A stretch of 64,000 bases of DNA, from contig JBMNLN010000001.1 of NCBI GenBank assembly GCA_050952725.1, positions 1-64,000 of the forward strand, read 5' to 3'. The DNA is from JAQWCH01 sp050952725 (GTDB lineage Bacteria > Bacillota_I > Bacilli_A > RFN20 > CAG-826). Positions 24,143-32,343 of this stretch are shown piece after piece; the first letter of the stretch is position 1, and every line of letters starts with the position of its first letter. The notes under the pieces are model-generated. The model did no database searches, was not told where the DNA came from, and worked only from the letters and a program-made list of their open reading frames with translations. The position numbers and the translations under genes were made by a program.

Positions 24143-26359
24143 CTATTCCCCGACGCCAAAAGCATTTAAGATGGCGGCGAGAATCCGATCGATTGTAAAA
24201 GTAAGGTCAACTACCGCCCCTTCAGCGGGGACAGCGGTATAGGCGCTCACTTCGGCAACGGTTTTGCCAAGATAGACGCTTAAAATGGCTTCGAGATTTG
24301 CCTGATATTTCTTTTCGAAATTACCACCAGAAGTGGCATCGAGCACATCGATAGCGGTAATTGTCTCATCGGTCGCATCGACATAGACGATTACTTTGGT
24401 GGTGGTATCGCCGCCGTATTCACCAGTCGCAAAGGGGGAAGTCGCTTCGCCCCGATAAACGGTGACATCTTTAAAAGCGTCATGTAAAGCGAGTAAGACG
24501 CGATCGCAAGTAATGGTTAAATTCGCAACAGCGCCATCAGTTCCCACTAAATCAGCCACGGTTAATTCTTTGATTTCCGCAACATTTTTGCTCAGGTAAA
24601 AACTCTTAATTGTCGGCCAATTATCTTCCCAATTTTTGGCGAAGTTGCCACCAGAAGTTGGTTCGCTGACACTGAGGTCAAGAAGGTTGAAAAATTGATT
24701 GACAGCGACGGTGACAGTGGTCGTATTAGTTTCGCCTGCAGCATGTTCGGGTGAATATTCACTCGTATGACTGCCGGTAAACACTTTAAACGGTTCGATT
24801 TGCGGGACTAAAGTCGCAAAGTGCGTTCCCGCGGCCACTAGGGCCGAAGCTAATGGTTCTGCTCCCGCAGGAGTAGCTAAGGTGGCTTTGACTTCTTCAA
24901 GGGTCGAAGTGACTTCTAATTCTAATGCGGGTTGGATTACTTCTTCTAAGCCCGCGACATGCTGTTGAATTTCTGTCGTTAATTTCTTCGCGTTTTCTAA
25001 GACAAAGCCGACGAAGTGCTTATCGACTAAGCCGACTTTGAAATCCACTTCGCCTGCGCCCAGAGTGACAAAGCCATCATAGACAATGCCGTATATAGTT
25101 TCTTCGCCAGCGCGATCGACAGTTAAGGTTGTCGAACTGACAAGACCCGCTTCTGCTTCAGCAGAATCAGTAGCAAAGGCGACTGGTTTCCCCATCGCGT
25201 ACTCGCCGAGTTCTTCAAGACCAAGAGCGTTTAGGGTATTTTGAATGTTGGTTTGTTCAGCCGCATAGGTTTTATATTTAGATACGGCAAGACCGCTGTT
25301 TAAAGCAATACTGGTGACTAAGAGTCCACCAACCCAGGCCCATTTCTTTTCCAGATTGCGATTGGTCCGCCCAGTGGCAAAATGATCGATCATCGGAGAG
25401 ACCATGTTGGTTAATAAAATAGCAAAAGCCACTCCTTCCGGATAAGAGCCTTGAATGCGGATTAACATCGTGATTAATCCGGCGATAACTCCGGCAAGGG
25501 CTTTCCCATAAGGAGAGGTCGGTCCGGTGACTGGGTCGGTGAGCATAAATACCGCGCCAAACATCAACCCACCGAGACTTAAGTGAATGAGAATGTAATC
25601 TAAAATATTTTGTTTCGTGAATAAAGCGATAAAGAAAGCGGTGACCGCAACCGTACCTAAATAAAATACCGGGGTCCGCCAGTTAATCACTTTTAAGACC
25701 GCTAAGGCGATTCCGATGATGAGGATTAAAAGAGTAAAGGTTTCCCCTAAGGCTCCCGGATAAAGCCCGAGCCAGGAATCGGTTAAAGAGATGCCGGTAA
25801 TCGAAAGGTCGGCCAGTCCCCATTTTGGAGCCTGCATCGCATAGATAGAAGTCACCGTCAACCCCGTTGTGGCCGTAATACCAGCAGGGGCCGCGAGTTT
25901 CGCCCCAAAGGAAAGAGAGACAAAAATTCTTCCCACCGCTGCGGGGTTAAAGATGTTATGACCAAAACCGCCAAAGACGTATTTGCCAATTACAGTGGCA
26001 AAAATCGCTCCGACGGCGACGACATAAAGCGGCGTCCAACTCGGCAAGGTAAGAGCAAAGATAATCGCTGTCACATAGGAATAACTCTTCAACCAGTTGT
26101 TGACCAGATAATCGCCATATTTTCCATGGTGTTTTTTATAACCAATCGAGATCATCCCCACATCGGCCACCGTGGTGGCAAGTAAGGAAACTAGCATCAC
26201 CAAAATGGAATTAATTCCTTCTTTGGCATTGACACTAGTAAAGTTGAAGATAATCGCTGCGACCCAGAGCAAGCCAAGTCCAGCCGATAACAGGAGCATG
26301 ATTTGGGTAGTCGAGCGCTTGCTTCGCAAATTAGGGGCGCTATTAGCTACAAATTTCAT
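24143..26359 (-). CDS. rnfD: RnfD with RnfG-like and repeat domains fused at the C-terminus
   Basis: The ATG at 26359 is chosen because GGGAGGC lies upstream. 738 residues, about twice a normal RnfD. Residues 1-~365 are the usual multi-helix RnfD (KYVFGGFGHNIFNPAAVGR, GALGETFTLLILIIG, LTDPVTGPTSPYGKAL); TTGLTVTS at ~164-171 stands near the usual FMN-threonine position. Residues ~371-520 copy the RnfG domain (YGIVYDGFVTLGAGEVDFKV, SALVAAG), but the attachment motif reads PAGAEPLAS, with Glu where Thr is needed. Residues ~523-630 and ~631-738 are two related repeats (TSGGNF, VAE[IV], DGAVANL/EGAVVDL, D-R-hydrophobic-L). These resemble the repeats of the lipoprotein at 17905. The extension lies outside the membrane. 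Confidence 0.9.
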   Translation of the reverse strand: MKFVANSAPNLRSKRSTTQIMLLLSAGLGLLWVAAIIFNFTSVNAKEGINSILVMLVSLLATTVADVGMISIGYKKHHGKYGDYLVNNWLKSYSYVTAIIFALTLPSWTPLYVVAVGAIFATVIGKYVFGGFGHNIFNPAAVGRIFVSLSFGAKLAAPAGITATTGLTVTSIYAMQAPKWGLADLSITGISLTDSWLGLYPGALGETFTLLILIIGIALAVLKVINWRTPVFYLGTVAVTAFFIALFTKQNILDYILIHLSLGGLMFGAVFMLTDPVTGPTSPYGKALAGVIAGLITMLIRIQGSYPEGVAFAILLTNMVSPMIDHFATGRTNRNLEKKWAWVGGLLVTSIALNSGLAVSKYKTYAAEQTNIQNTLNALGLEELGEYAMGKPVAFATDSAEAEAGLVSSTTLTVDRAGEETIYGIVYDGFVTLGAGEVDFKVGLVDKHFVGFVLENAKKLTTEIQQHVAGLEEVIQPALELEVTSTLEEVKATLATPAGAEPLASALVAAGTHFATLVPQIEPFKVFTGSHTSEYSPEHAAGETNTTTVTVAVNQFFNLLDLSVSEPTSGGNFAKNWEDNWPTIKSFYLSKNVAEIKELTVADLVGTDGAVANLTITCDRVLLALHDAFKDVTVYRGEATSPFATGEYGGDTTTKVIVYVDATDETITAIDVLDATSGGNFEKKYQANLEAILSVYLGKTVAEVSAYTAVPAEGAVVDLTFTIDRILAAILNAFGVGE

Positions 26360-26372
26360 ACTTTTTGCCTCC

Positions 26373-27695
26373 CTATTTTTTCGCCTTGCGATTGAGGTGG
26401 AATTGAAGCATTGTCTTTGCCCGTCGGACCGCATCGGTAATTTCTAATTTAGACGGACAGACATAAGAACAGATGCCACATTCGACACAATCGAAAGGAC
26501 GTAATTTTTCTAAATGATCGAAATCGCGCCGATCAAGCGCCCGCTTAATCTCCACTGGTTGGAGATGGGCAGGACAATGAGCGGTACAATCCCCGCAACG
26601 GAGACAATCGACAAATTGTGCGCTATGTTTTAATGGTTTTAAAACCGTGAGACCATTCATTGCGGTTTGAATGACAAAATCATCGTTGCTAATCGGTTTT
26701 CCAGTCATCGGTCCCCCCGCAATTAGCGTGATTTCATCACCGAGATAACCACCGCAGGCGGCGATGATTTCACAAACTGGAAGGCCAACAGGAACGAGAA
26801 TATTAGTCGGATTAACCACTCCATCACCAGCGACAGTGATCAGTTTTTCAGTGATTGGCTGTCCATTAGTTAACGCATCAAAAACTGCAATGGCGGTTTG
26901 CGAGTTGTTGATGATCACCCCGCATTCAATCGGTAATTTTTCATAAGTGCGATTGAAGACTTCTTTGACTAGGCGCTTTTCCCACCCCATTGGATAGAGA
27001 TCGGGCACTTCCACAAGAGTAATGTGGGGGAAGTCAATTAGTGCCTCTTTATATAATTCCGGTAATGGCTCTTTTTTAACTTTAATTGCGATTATCGCCC
27101 GCGGCGCATCTCCTGCTTTCACCAGCATATCGGTTCCTACGACTACTTTGTGAACATATTCTTTCATCGCTAAGTAATCCGTGGTCAAATACGGTTCGCA
27201 TTCCACCCCATTAATCAAAACGCATTCGATTGGTTTATCCGTTTGATATTTGATAAAGGTGGGGAATCCCGCTCCCCCCAGACCGACGATGCCGGCTTCT
27301 TTGATGGCCTCAATCACTTCTTGACGGGTGGCCTTTTGATAATCGCCTTTTAAGAATTGATTCTTCGCTACTTCTTTACTCCCATTGGCCGCAATCACCA
27401 AATGATCAGTTGGTCTTCCAGTCACGGCGTTGTAGCGTTTCTCATTTTCGAGAACAACACCGGATACCGGCGCATAAAGCGGCACATAGAAGTCAGTTCT
27501 TAACATCACTTTCTGTCCCTTCTTGATTGTGTCGCCAACTTTGACCAGAACTTGGTTGGGTAATCCACGCGGATTAACCAAAGGCAAGTAAACTTTTTCT
27601 TCGGCTTTGAGTGAGTAGATAAGCGGTTGTTTGTTTTTCGTCTCCTCCTTATGACCAGGGAGGACGACATGACCTTTTGCAGTAAAAATACCCAT
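26373..27695 (-). CDS. rnfC: Rnf complex subunit RnfC
   Basis: 440 residues, the normal size. It has an N-terminal barrel-sandwich domain (to ~110), the NADH/FMN-binding Complex1_51K-like domain with GIVGLGGAGFPTFIKYQ (~134-150) and ECEPYLTTDY, a SLBB domain (~250-320), and two [4Fe-4S] motifs, CLRCGDCTAHCP and CVECGICSYVCP. It faces the cytosol and exchanges electrons with NAD+. It is the first gene of the operon, with GAAGAGGTG before the ATG and an extended -10 promoter 27 bp further up. The remaining nine genes of the locus follow with gaps of under 40 bp or overlaps up to apbE. Confidence 0.95.
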   Translation of the reverse strand: MGIFTAKGHVVLPGHKEETKNKQPLIYSLKAEEKVYLPLVNPRGLPNQVLVKVGDTIKKGQKVMLRTDFYVPLYAPVSGVVLENEKRYNAVTGRPTDHLVIAANGSKEVAKNQFLKGDYQKATRQEVIEAIKEAGIVGLGGAGFPTFIKYQTDKPIECVLINGVECEPYLTTDYLAMKEYVHKVVVGTDMLVKAGDAPRAIIAIKVKKEPLPELYKEALIDFPHITLVEVPDLYPMGWEKRLVKEVFNRTYEKLPIECGVIINNSQTAIAVFDALTNGQPITEKLITVAGDGVVNPTNILVPVGLPVCEIIAACGGYLGDEITLIAGGPMTGKPISNDDFVIQTAMNGLTVLKPLKHSAQFVDCLRCGDCTAHCPAHLQPVEIKRALDRRDFDHLEKLRPFDCVECGICSYVCPSKLEITDAVRRAKTMLQFHLNRKAKK

Positions 27696-27721
27696 AAAAT
27701 CACCTCTTCAATCCAAAAAAA

Positions 27722-27730
27722 AGTATACCA
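27722..27730 (-). promoter_or_regulatory. rnfC: Extended -10 promoter of the rnf operon
   Basis: Minus strand TGGTATACT (27730-27722) gives a -10 TATACT with an extended TG. The -35 position holds only TTAATA, a weak match, so an activator may be needed. Confidence 0.5.
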
Positions 27731-27845
27731 TACGCGCGATTATTTATTAATAGTAATCATACTTGTACATATATTTGTTCTTGCAACTAAAGTTGGATGC
27801 CCATTCTTCATTTTTCCATTTATTCGTAAAATTTAATGGGGATTT

Positions 27846-27917
27846 TAGAAAAAAACAGTTGCAAAAAGGAGATGAATTGACTTTAAAAAAGAAAAAACCG
27901 AATAGTCCGCAACTGTT
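27846..27917 (-). terminator. Wide-loop inverted repeat with T-run after the 27933 gene
   Basis: Arms AACAGTTGC (27917-27909) and GCAACTGTT (27862-27854, both read on the minus strand) are 9 bp and perfect, 46 bases apart, followed by TTTTTT. It can act as the terminator for the gene ending at 27933. The large AT-rich loop is unusual, so a protein-binding site is an alternative. Confidence 0.45.
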
Positions 27918-27932
27918 ACAGTAAGCGGATAA

Positions 27933-28409
27933 TTAAAAATTGGGATCAATCCGATGCGCGAGTTGATAAGCGGGAATATCAAACACCAGACTTAAAACAA
28001 ATCCGGTCATCACCATTAAGGGAGCATTTCTTAACCAACCGATAAAGAAATCCGCAAAACTCCCTCCCCCGAGGACTACGGTATTAAAAAAAGTAAGAAA
28101 AGGATTCAAAGCAATAAAGAAAATCATCGAGCTAATCGAGGTCGCGAGTAAGCGATAAGGAAGATTTCCTGTGTAGGTATCGTTTTTCACCCCAAAAAGG
28201 GCAGTAAACCAGCGGCCTATTCTTACTAAAGGGACCAAGAGACCGACGCCCATCGCAATCGGAAAACCAAGACCAGTATTAATTAAAACATTGATTATAT
28301 CAATGCTTCCAGTCGCGGCAAGATTCGAGACAAGCGAGAGAAAAAAACACAGCGGAAAATTCATCGCCACATTATAAAGAAGGGTACTTTTGGTAATACG
28401 CTTTTTCAT
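27933..28409 (-). CDS. DUF2798-like membrane protein
   Basis: 158 residues with four predicted membrane helices. Two halves have a similar pattern: a helix start like NVAMNFPLCFFLSLVSNL and a second one near NPFLTFFNTVVLGG. The end PAYQLAHRIDP and the layout are close to DUF2798 proteins, small membrane proteins of unknown function. It stands alone between the rnf promoter and the FeoB operon terminator. A TATAAT lies 30 bp upstream of the start. No function is proposed. Confidence 0.6.
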   Translation of the reverse strand: MKKRITKSTLLYNVAMNFPLCFFLSLVSNLAATGSIDIINVLINTGLGFPIAMGVGLLVPLVRIGRWFTALFGVKNDTYTGNLPYRLLATSISSMIFFIALNPFLTFFNTVVLGGGSFADFFIGWLRNAPLMVMTGFVLSLVFDIPAYQLAHRIDPNF

Positions 28410-28445
28410 ATTCGTCTTTAGATTAAGCCAATTATAACAATACAG

Positions 28446-28488
28446 AAAAAAAGCGCAAGTGACGAATCGTTACAAAGCGCTTTTTCTA
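28446..28488 (-). terminator. Terminator of the feo operon
   Basis: AAAAAGCGC/GCGCTTTTT arms with an inner TGACGA/TCGTTA pair form a long hairpin with T-runs on both sides. It lies 20 bp after the FeoB-associated gene. Confidence 0.8.
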
Positions 28489-28504
28489 TTACTACACAAG
28501 ATAA

Positions 28505-28708
28505 TTATCTCTTTGTCTGAAGAGATTGGGCTTTCTTTTCTTTGGCGAGTTCCTTCCTTATCGCGGCAATGGTCCGTTTATTTTTCATCATACAGACTGT
28601 GCAATCCGCGTCTGGTTTTCCCTTGCGTTTTCGATATAAATCTCTCCCAAGCACCGCTGCCACAAAACCGATAATGACAAGGATAAGGATGATTTCCCAA
28701 AAACTCAT
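28505..28708 (-). CDS. FeoB-associated Cys-rich membrane protein
   Basis: 67 residues: one membrane helix (~5-21), basic residues, then Cys36-x2-Cys39 (DADCTVCMMKNK) and a Lys-rich tail. This matches the FeoB-associated Cys-rich family (analogue of FeoC in Bacillota), which is usually encoded right after feoB, as here with a one-base overlap. A role in Fe(II) handling or in FeoB assembly is assumed from this association. Confidence 0.85.
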   Translation of the reverse strand: MSFWEIILILVIIGFVAAVLGRDLYRKRKGKPDADCTVCMMKNKRTIAAIRKELAKEKKAQSLQTKR

Positions 28709-30987
28709 TAAATCCTCGCCTCCCGTCTTAGGATTAAGTTGCGATTATAAAGATAGATAACGACGACAGTAACAGCGAAGACAACTAGGAAGATAAACAG
28801 GGTCCACCACCAAGTGCCAATCATATAGATCATCATTGAGACAATGTATGAAGTGGCTAACCAAAAAACCACAGTCCATTTGAATTTTTTGTTGGTTAAT
28901 TCCGCTTTCGCTGTTGCCACGGCCGCAAAACAGGGAATGGTCAACATATTAAAAGCAATAAAGGAAATCAGTCCAGGAATCGTAATTCCAGTCGCGTTAA
29001 TCATTGCGATTACTTCCGCGACCCCATCTTCGGAAACCACTAATCCCCCAGCGATACAAGCAGCCAAAGTCCCAAAGGTGGCAATTACATTCTCTTTGGC
29101 AATTAACCCTGTGACTGCCGCCACTGTGAAGACACCAACATATGCAGCTAAATTTGAGCCAAAACCCAGTGGAGCAAAAACTGGAGCAATCAAACTGCCT
29201 AAGCCCCCTAAAATCGATTGATCAAGGCGTAGGTTGGCGACCACTTCTTCGCCTTCAAACATAATCATCTCAGGTAGAAATTCCCATTGGAAGGAAAAAC
29301 TAGATAAAAACCAAATGACAATCGCTGAAGCCAAAATAATTGTAAAAGCCTTTTTAACAAAATGTTTAAACTTATCCCAAAGATGGAGCATCAACGACTT
29401 AAATTGTGGCACACGATAAGAAGGAAGTTCCATAATAAATGGCGTAACTTCACCACGCATTGTCGTAAAGCGCATGATGATGACCGTGACAAGTGCGGTG
29501 ACCATTCCTAATACATACATGGAAAAAGTAATGATATCCGCATTACCAACGCCAAATAACTGCACAATACCACCAGCGATTGCAGTAAGAATTGGGAGTT
29601 TTGCCCCACAACTGAAGAAAGGTATCACCCGAATCGTTGCGGTGCGTTCATTATCATCAGCCAAAGTTCGCGTGTTAATCATCGCTGGCACCGAACATCC
29701 AAATCCCATAATCATCGGCATAAAAGCTCGCCCTGATAAACCAAACCGGCGAAATACACGGTCCAAAATAAAGGCGACACGCGCCATATATCCCGTATCC
29801 TCAAGAATGGAGAAAAATAAGAATAAAAGTAAAATTTGTGGAACGAAACTCAGGACACTAAACACCCCAGCAAGAGCACCATCATTGATGAAACTCTGCA
29901 ACCAAAGCGGAGCCTGACTAAACCAACCACCAATTAAACCTCCTAATGCACCAGTCAAACTCTCCAAGAAATTAAAGAGTATTACTCCAGGAGAATTAAT
30001 CCCCGCATCCGTATAAAAAAGACCTTCAAATATCGTCCCGGCAAAACATGGGGAAACATTAGAAAAAAGACCTCCTAAAAATAATAAATTTTCACTAAAA
30101 GTAAGATGGAAAATTAAAAAGAGAATCAATAAAAAGATAGGGATTCCAGCCCATTTATTTGTTAAAACACGGTCGATTTTATCAGATTTTGTTTCGAGAA
30201 TATGTGCGTTAGCTTTCGTTTTGGCAATCGAGAAATTCTGTGAAATATACTTATAACGCGCATCAGCGACAATCGCTTCTAAATCATTGCCAAATGTTTC
30301 ATCTTTAAAAGTGGCTTTAAAATCTTCAACAATTTTAATTAAATTCGGGTGATTGCGAATTTCAATTTCATCATTTTCAATTAATTTAATCGCATGAAAT
30401 AACGGATTATCGATATTGAGAGCCTCAAAGGCAATGCGCACATCATCAATCAAATGTGATAAGGGACCATGTTCTAATAATGTCTTTCCTTGTCTTTTTT
30501 TGGTCGCCTCAATATAAGCAACGGTCATTAAGCGTTCGATATTTTCTTCTTTTTGTGCGGAGATCATCACCACGGGGACACCGATTTTGCTTTCGAGTAA
30601 TTCCGCATCGAGTTTATCGCCGGTTTTGCGCACCACATCAATCATGTTTAAAGCGATAACTACTGGAACATCCATTTCTAATAACTGGGTCGTCAAGTAT
30701 AAATTTCGCTCTAAATTAGTCGCATCGACGATATTGATAACACAATCAGGTTTTTCTTCGAGAATGTAGTTGCGGGAAATCACTTCTTCGGGCGTATAGG
30801 GCGATAAGGAATAAATTCCTGGTAAATCGATAATCGATACCTCGCGATTATTGATTTTATAAATCCCTTCTTTTTTATCAACCGTGACTCCTGGCCAATT
30901 GCCGACATGGGCCGTAGCGCCCGTCAATGTATTGAACAAGGTCGTCTTTCCAGAGTTTGGATTTCCTGCCAATGCAAATCTTTTCAT
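28708..30987 (-). CDS. feoB: Ferrous iron transporter FeoB
   Basis: 759 residues, normal length. An N-terminal G domain has GNPNSGKTT (8-16), DLPGIYSL and NMID motifs; then come the helical GDI-like domain and the membrane core with Gate motifs, including SCGAKLPIL and MIMGFGCSVPAM. It imports Fe(II) through the cytoplasmic membrane, driven or gated by GTP. It lies 3 bp after feoA with a good ribosome site, in an operon feoA-feoA-feoB-Cys-rich protein under a DtxR-type operator. Confidence 0.97.
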   Translation of the reverse strand: MKRFALAGNPNSGKTTLFNTLTGATAHVGNWPGVTVDKKEGIYKINNREVSIIDLPGIYSLSPYTPEEVISRNYILEEKPDCVINIVDATNLERNLYLTTQLLEMDVPVVIALNMIDVVRKTGDKLDAELLESKIGVPVVMISAQKEENIERLMTVAYIEATKKRQGKTLLEHGPLSHLIDDVRIAFEALNIDNPLFHAIKLIENDEIEIRNHPNLIKIVEDFKATFKDETFGNDLEAIVADARYKYISQNFSIAKTKANAHILETKSDKIDRVLTNKWAGIPIFLLILFLIFHLTFSENLLFLGGLFSNVSPCFAGTIFEGLFYTDAGINSPGVILFNFLESLTGALGGLIGGWFSQAPLWLQSFINDGALAGVFSVLSFVPQILLLFLFFSILEDTGYMARVAFILDRVFRRFGLSGRAFMPMIMGFGCSVPAMINTRTLADDNERTATIRVIPFFSCGAKLPILTAIAGGIVQLFGVGNADIITFSMYVLGMVTALVTVIIMRFTTMRGEVTPFIMELPSYRVPQFKSLMLHLWDKFKHFVKKAFTIILASAIVIWFLSSFSFQWEFLPEMIMFEGEEVVANLRLDQSILGGLGSLIAPVFAPLGFGSNLAAYVGVFTVAAVTGLIAKENVIATFGTLAACIAGGLVVSEDGVAEVIAMINATGITIPGLISFIAFNMLTIPCFAAVATAKAELTNKKFKWTVVFWLATSYIVSMMIYMIGTWWWTLFIFLVVFAVTVVVIYLYNRNLILRREARI

Positions 30988-30990
30988 TAT

Positions 30991-31230
30991 TTATTCCCCC
31001 TTTCTCATTTCCAAGATCACGAAATGAGCTTCATTCTTCCTTAATGTTAATTCATAACCGCGGATAGTAATTTCTAAAGGATCACCTAAGGGAGCTTTTT
31101 TGCGCAAATAAACCTCAGCGCCTGGAGTAACGCCCATATCAAACAGACGTCTTCTCAACCAACCCTCACCTTCTACTTTCGTAATTGTGCCTTTTTCGCC
31201 AATGGCAAATTCATCGAGTCTTTTTAACAT
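30991..31230 (-). CDS. feoA: FeoA (second copy)
   Basis: 79 residues with the SH3-like FeoA fold: GEKGTITKVEGEGWLRRRLF then DMGVTPGAEV, PLGDPLEITIRGYELTLRKNEA. This is the closer match to classical FeoA, which binds FeoB in the cytosol and is needed for iron uptake. It lies directly before feoB and 20 bp after another FeoA-like gene. Two FeoA proteins in one operon are common in Bacillota. Confidence 0.9.
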   Translation of the reverse strand: MLKRLDEFAIGEKGTITKVEGEGWLRRRLFDMGVTPGAEVYLRKKAPLGDPLEITIRGYELTLRKNEAHFVILEMRKGE

Positions 31231-31250
31231 AATTTTTACCTCTTTCTCTT

Positions 31251-31463
31251 TTAAGCAACGAAAATTTTAGTCGCGACTTCGCGATCAAGAGCCAAGCGCC
31301 CTTCCTTGATGCAACAAATAACATTGCCATTAGTTTTAGCCAGTAAAACAATTTTAGCGTTGACGATAATCCCTAAACTTTCTAGCCTTTTTTTGAGTTT
31401 GGCATCAGCGAGAACTTTGACAATTTTTAATTCGCTATTAAGTGGGGCGATTACTAGTGGCAT
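31251..31463 (-). CDS. feoA: FeoA-domain protein (first copy)
   Basis: 70 residues. KIVKVLADAKLKKRLESLGI then NAKIVLLAKTNGNVICCIKE and GRLALDREVATKIFV follow the FeoA pattern, but more loosely than the next gene; two adjacent Cys (CC) replace part of the usual strand. The ATG follows GAAGGAGAAG. It is the first gene of the feo operon, 30 bp after the operator. It probably partners FeoB or FeoA. Confidence 0.85.
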   Translation of the reverse strand: MPLVIAPLNSELKIVKVLADAKLKKRLESLGIIVNAKIVLLAKTNGNVICCIKEGRLALDREVATKIFVA

Positions 31464-31516
31464 AATTTCTTCTCCTTCATTCAGTACTTGTTAGACAAGC
31501 ACCTTACGCACAATTG

Positions 31517-31534
31517 AGTTAGTCGCGACTAACT
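31517..31534. promoter_or_regulatory. DtxR-type operator in front of the feo operon
   Basis: AGTTAGTCGCGACTAACT is a perfect 18-bp palindrome lying just downstream of the -10 of the feo promoter. Its core GTTAGT-N4-ACTAAC recurs in front of the DtxR-family gene at 32003-32018, so both are probably bound by that regulator. Confidence 0.8.
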
Positions 31535-31542
31535 TGATTATA

Positions 31543-31571
31543 TTTATAACTCGATTCGGATGTTTAGTCAA
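31543..31571 (-). promoter_or_regulatory. Sigma-A promoter of the feo operon
   Basis: Minus strand: -35 TTGACT (31571-31566), 17-bp spacer, -10 TATAAA (31548-31543). The palindrome at 31517-31534 covers the expected transcription start, so repressor binding would block it. Confidence 0.75.
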
Positions 31572-31592
31572 GGGAAATTATAACAATTCACC

Positions 31593-31979
31593 CTATTTTT
31601 GTTCTTTGGATGATTGATGTTTCCGAAGATGCTCTTTAATTGCGGCAAAGGAGATATCAGAAAGATCGTGTTCAATTTTACAAGCGTCGATTCGAGCGAC
31701 CTCTTCTGGTACTCCTAAAAGCATTAATGTCTTGGCGATTGTGGTATGTTTTTCATAGGTTTTTTGGGCGATGACCAGGCCAATATTCGTTAAAGAAATA
31801 TAGTTATTCTCATCAAAAGTGATATAACCTTGTTCCCGCAGTTTTTTCATCGCAATACTAACACTTGGTTTAGAATATCCCATTGTATTGGCGATATCGA
31901 TTGAGCGAACAACATCTTGTTTTTGTTTTAAAACATAAATCTGCTCTAAATAATCTTCTTTTGATTGTTGTCTTGGCAT
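31593..31979 (-). CDS. DtxR-family metal-dependent repressor, probably iron-sensing
   Basis: 128 residues: N-terminal winged HTH (KEDYLEQIYVLKQ, then MGYSKPSVSIAMKKLREQGY) and the helical dimerisation/metal domain; no C-terminal SH3 domain. Metal-site positions are visible: Glu12, His78, Cys100, Glu103 and His104 (DACKIEH). DtxR/IdeR iron regulators have Cys at the position where MntR has Glu, so this one looks Fe(II)-type despite its MntR-like length. It lies 130 bp upstream of the feo operon on the same strand, and both promoters carry the same operator. It should repress feo, and itself, when iron is bound. Confidence 0.88.
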   Translation of the reverse strand: MPRQQSKEDYLEQIYVLKQKQDVVRSIDIANTMGYSKPSVSIAMKKLREQGYITFDENNYISLTNIGLVIAQKTYEKHTTIAKTLMLLGVPEEVARIDACKIEHDLSDISFAAIKEHLRKHQSSKEQK

Positions 31980-32002
31980 AAAATCACCTCTCTTTTAATA
32001 TT

Positions 32003-32018
32003 GTTAGTTAAAACTAAC
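32003..32018. promoter_or_regulatory. DtxR-type operator in front of the regulator gene
   Basis: GTTAGT-TAAA-ACTAAC, with the same arms and spacing as the feo operator, lies 24 bp upstream of the regulator's ATG and downstream of a TATAAT. A TTGACA lies 14 bp before that TATAAT, a short spacing. This suggests autoregulation. Confidence 0.75.
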
Positions 32019-32077
32019 TATTATCATTATAACTTTACGCGCGATTGTCAATTCATAAATATCTCTAAAGCACAGTA

Positions 32078-32110
32078 AAAAAATAAAAATGATGATAGTA
32101 GACTATCATC
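32078..32110 (-). terminator. Terminator after the tRNA pair
   Basis: On the minus strand GATGATAG pairs with CTATCATC and is followed by a T-rich run (TTTTTATTTTTTT). It ends the transcript with ACP, tRNA-Asn and tRNA-Glu. Confidence 0.7.
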
Positions 32111-32124
32111 ATCTTCTTTTCATT

Positions 32125-32201
32125 TGGTGACCCGTACGGGATTCGAACCCATGAATGCATGCGTGAAAGGCATGTGAGTTAAGCCGCTTCTCCAACGGGC
32201 C
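32125..32201 (-). tRNA. trnE: tRNA-Glu (TTC)
   Basis: Minus strand: acceptor GGCCCGT with ACGGGTC, anticodon stem CATGC/GCATG around CTTTCAC, giving TTC. The T-loop is GTTCGAATC, and CCA is encoded. It lies 3 bp downstream of tRNA-Asn. Confidence 0.96.
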
Positions 32202-32203
32202 AG

Positions 32204-32278
32204 TGGCGCCTAGTGTAGGACTCGAACCTACAGCCGATCGGTTAACAGCCGATTGCTCTACCATTGAGCTAACTAGGC
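32204..32278 (-). tRNA. trnN: tRNA-Asn (GTT)
   Basis: Minus strand: acceptor GCCTAGT with ACTAGGC, anticodon stem ATCGG/CCGAT around CTGTTAA, giving GTT. The T-loop is TTCGAGT, and CCA is encoded. Confidence 0.96.
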
Positions 32279-32343
32279 AGCTCCGATGCTACGCAATAGA
32301 GAATATAGCATAGGAGAGGAATAAGTTCAATAATCAGTTGTCA

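Noticed and set aside
28844..29221. Forward frame of 125 codons inside feoB
   Set aside because: Shadow of the conserved FeoB membrane core; no ribosome site.
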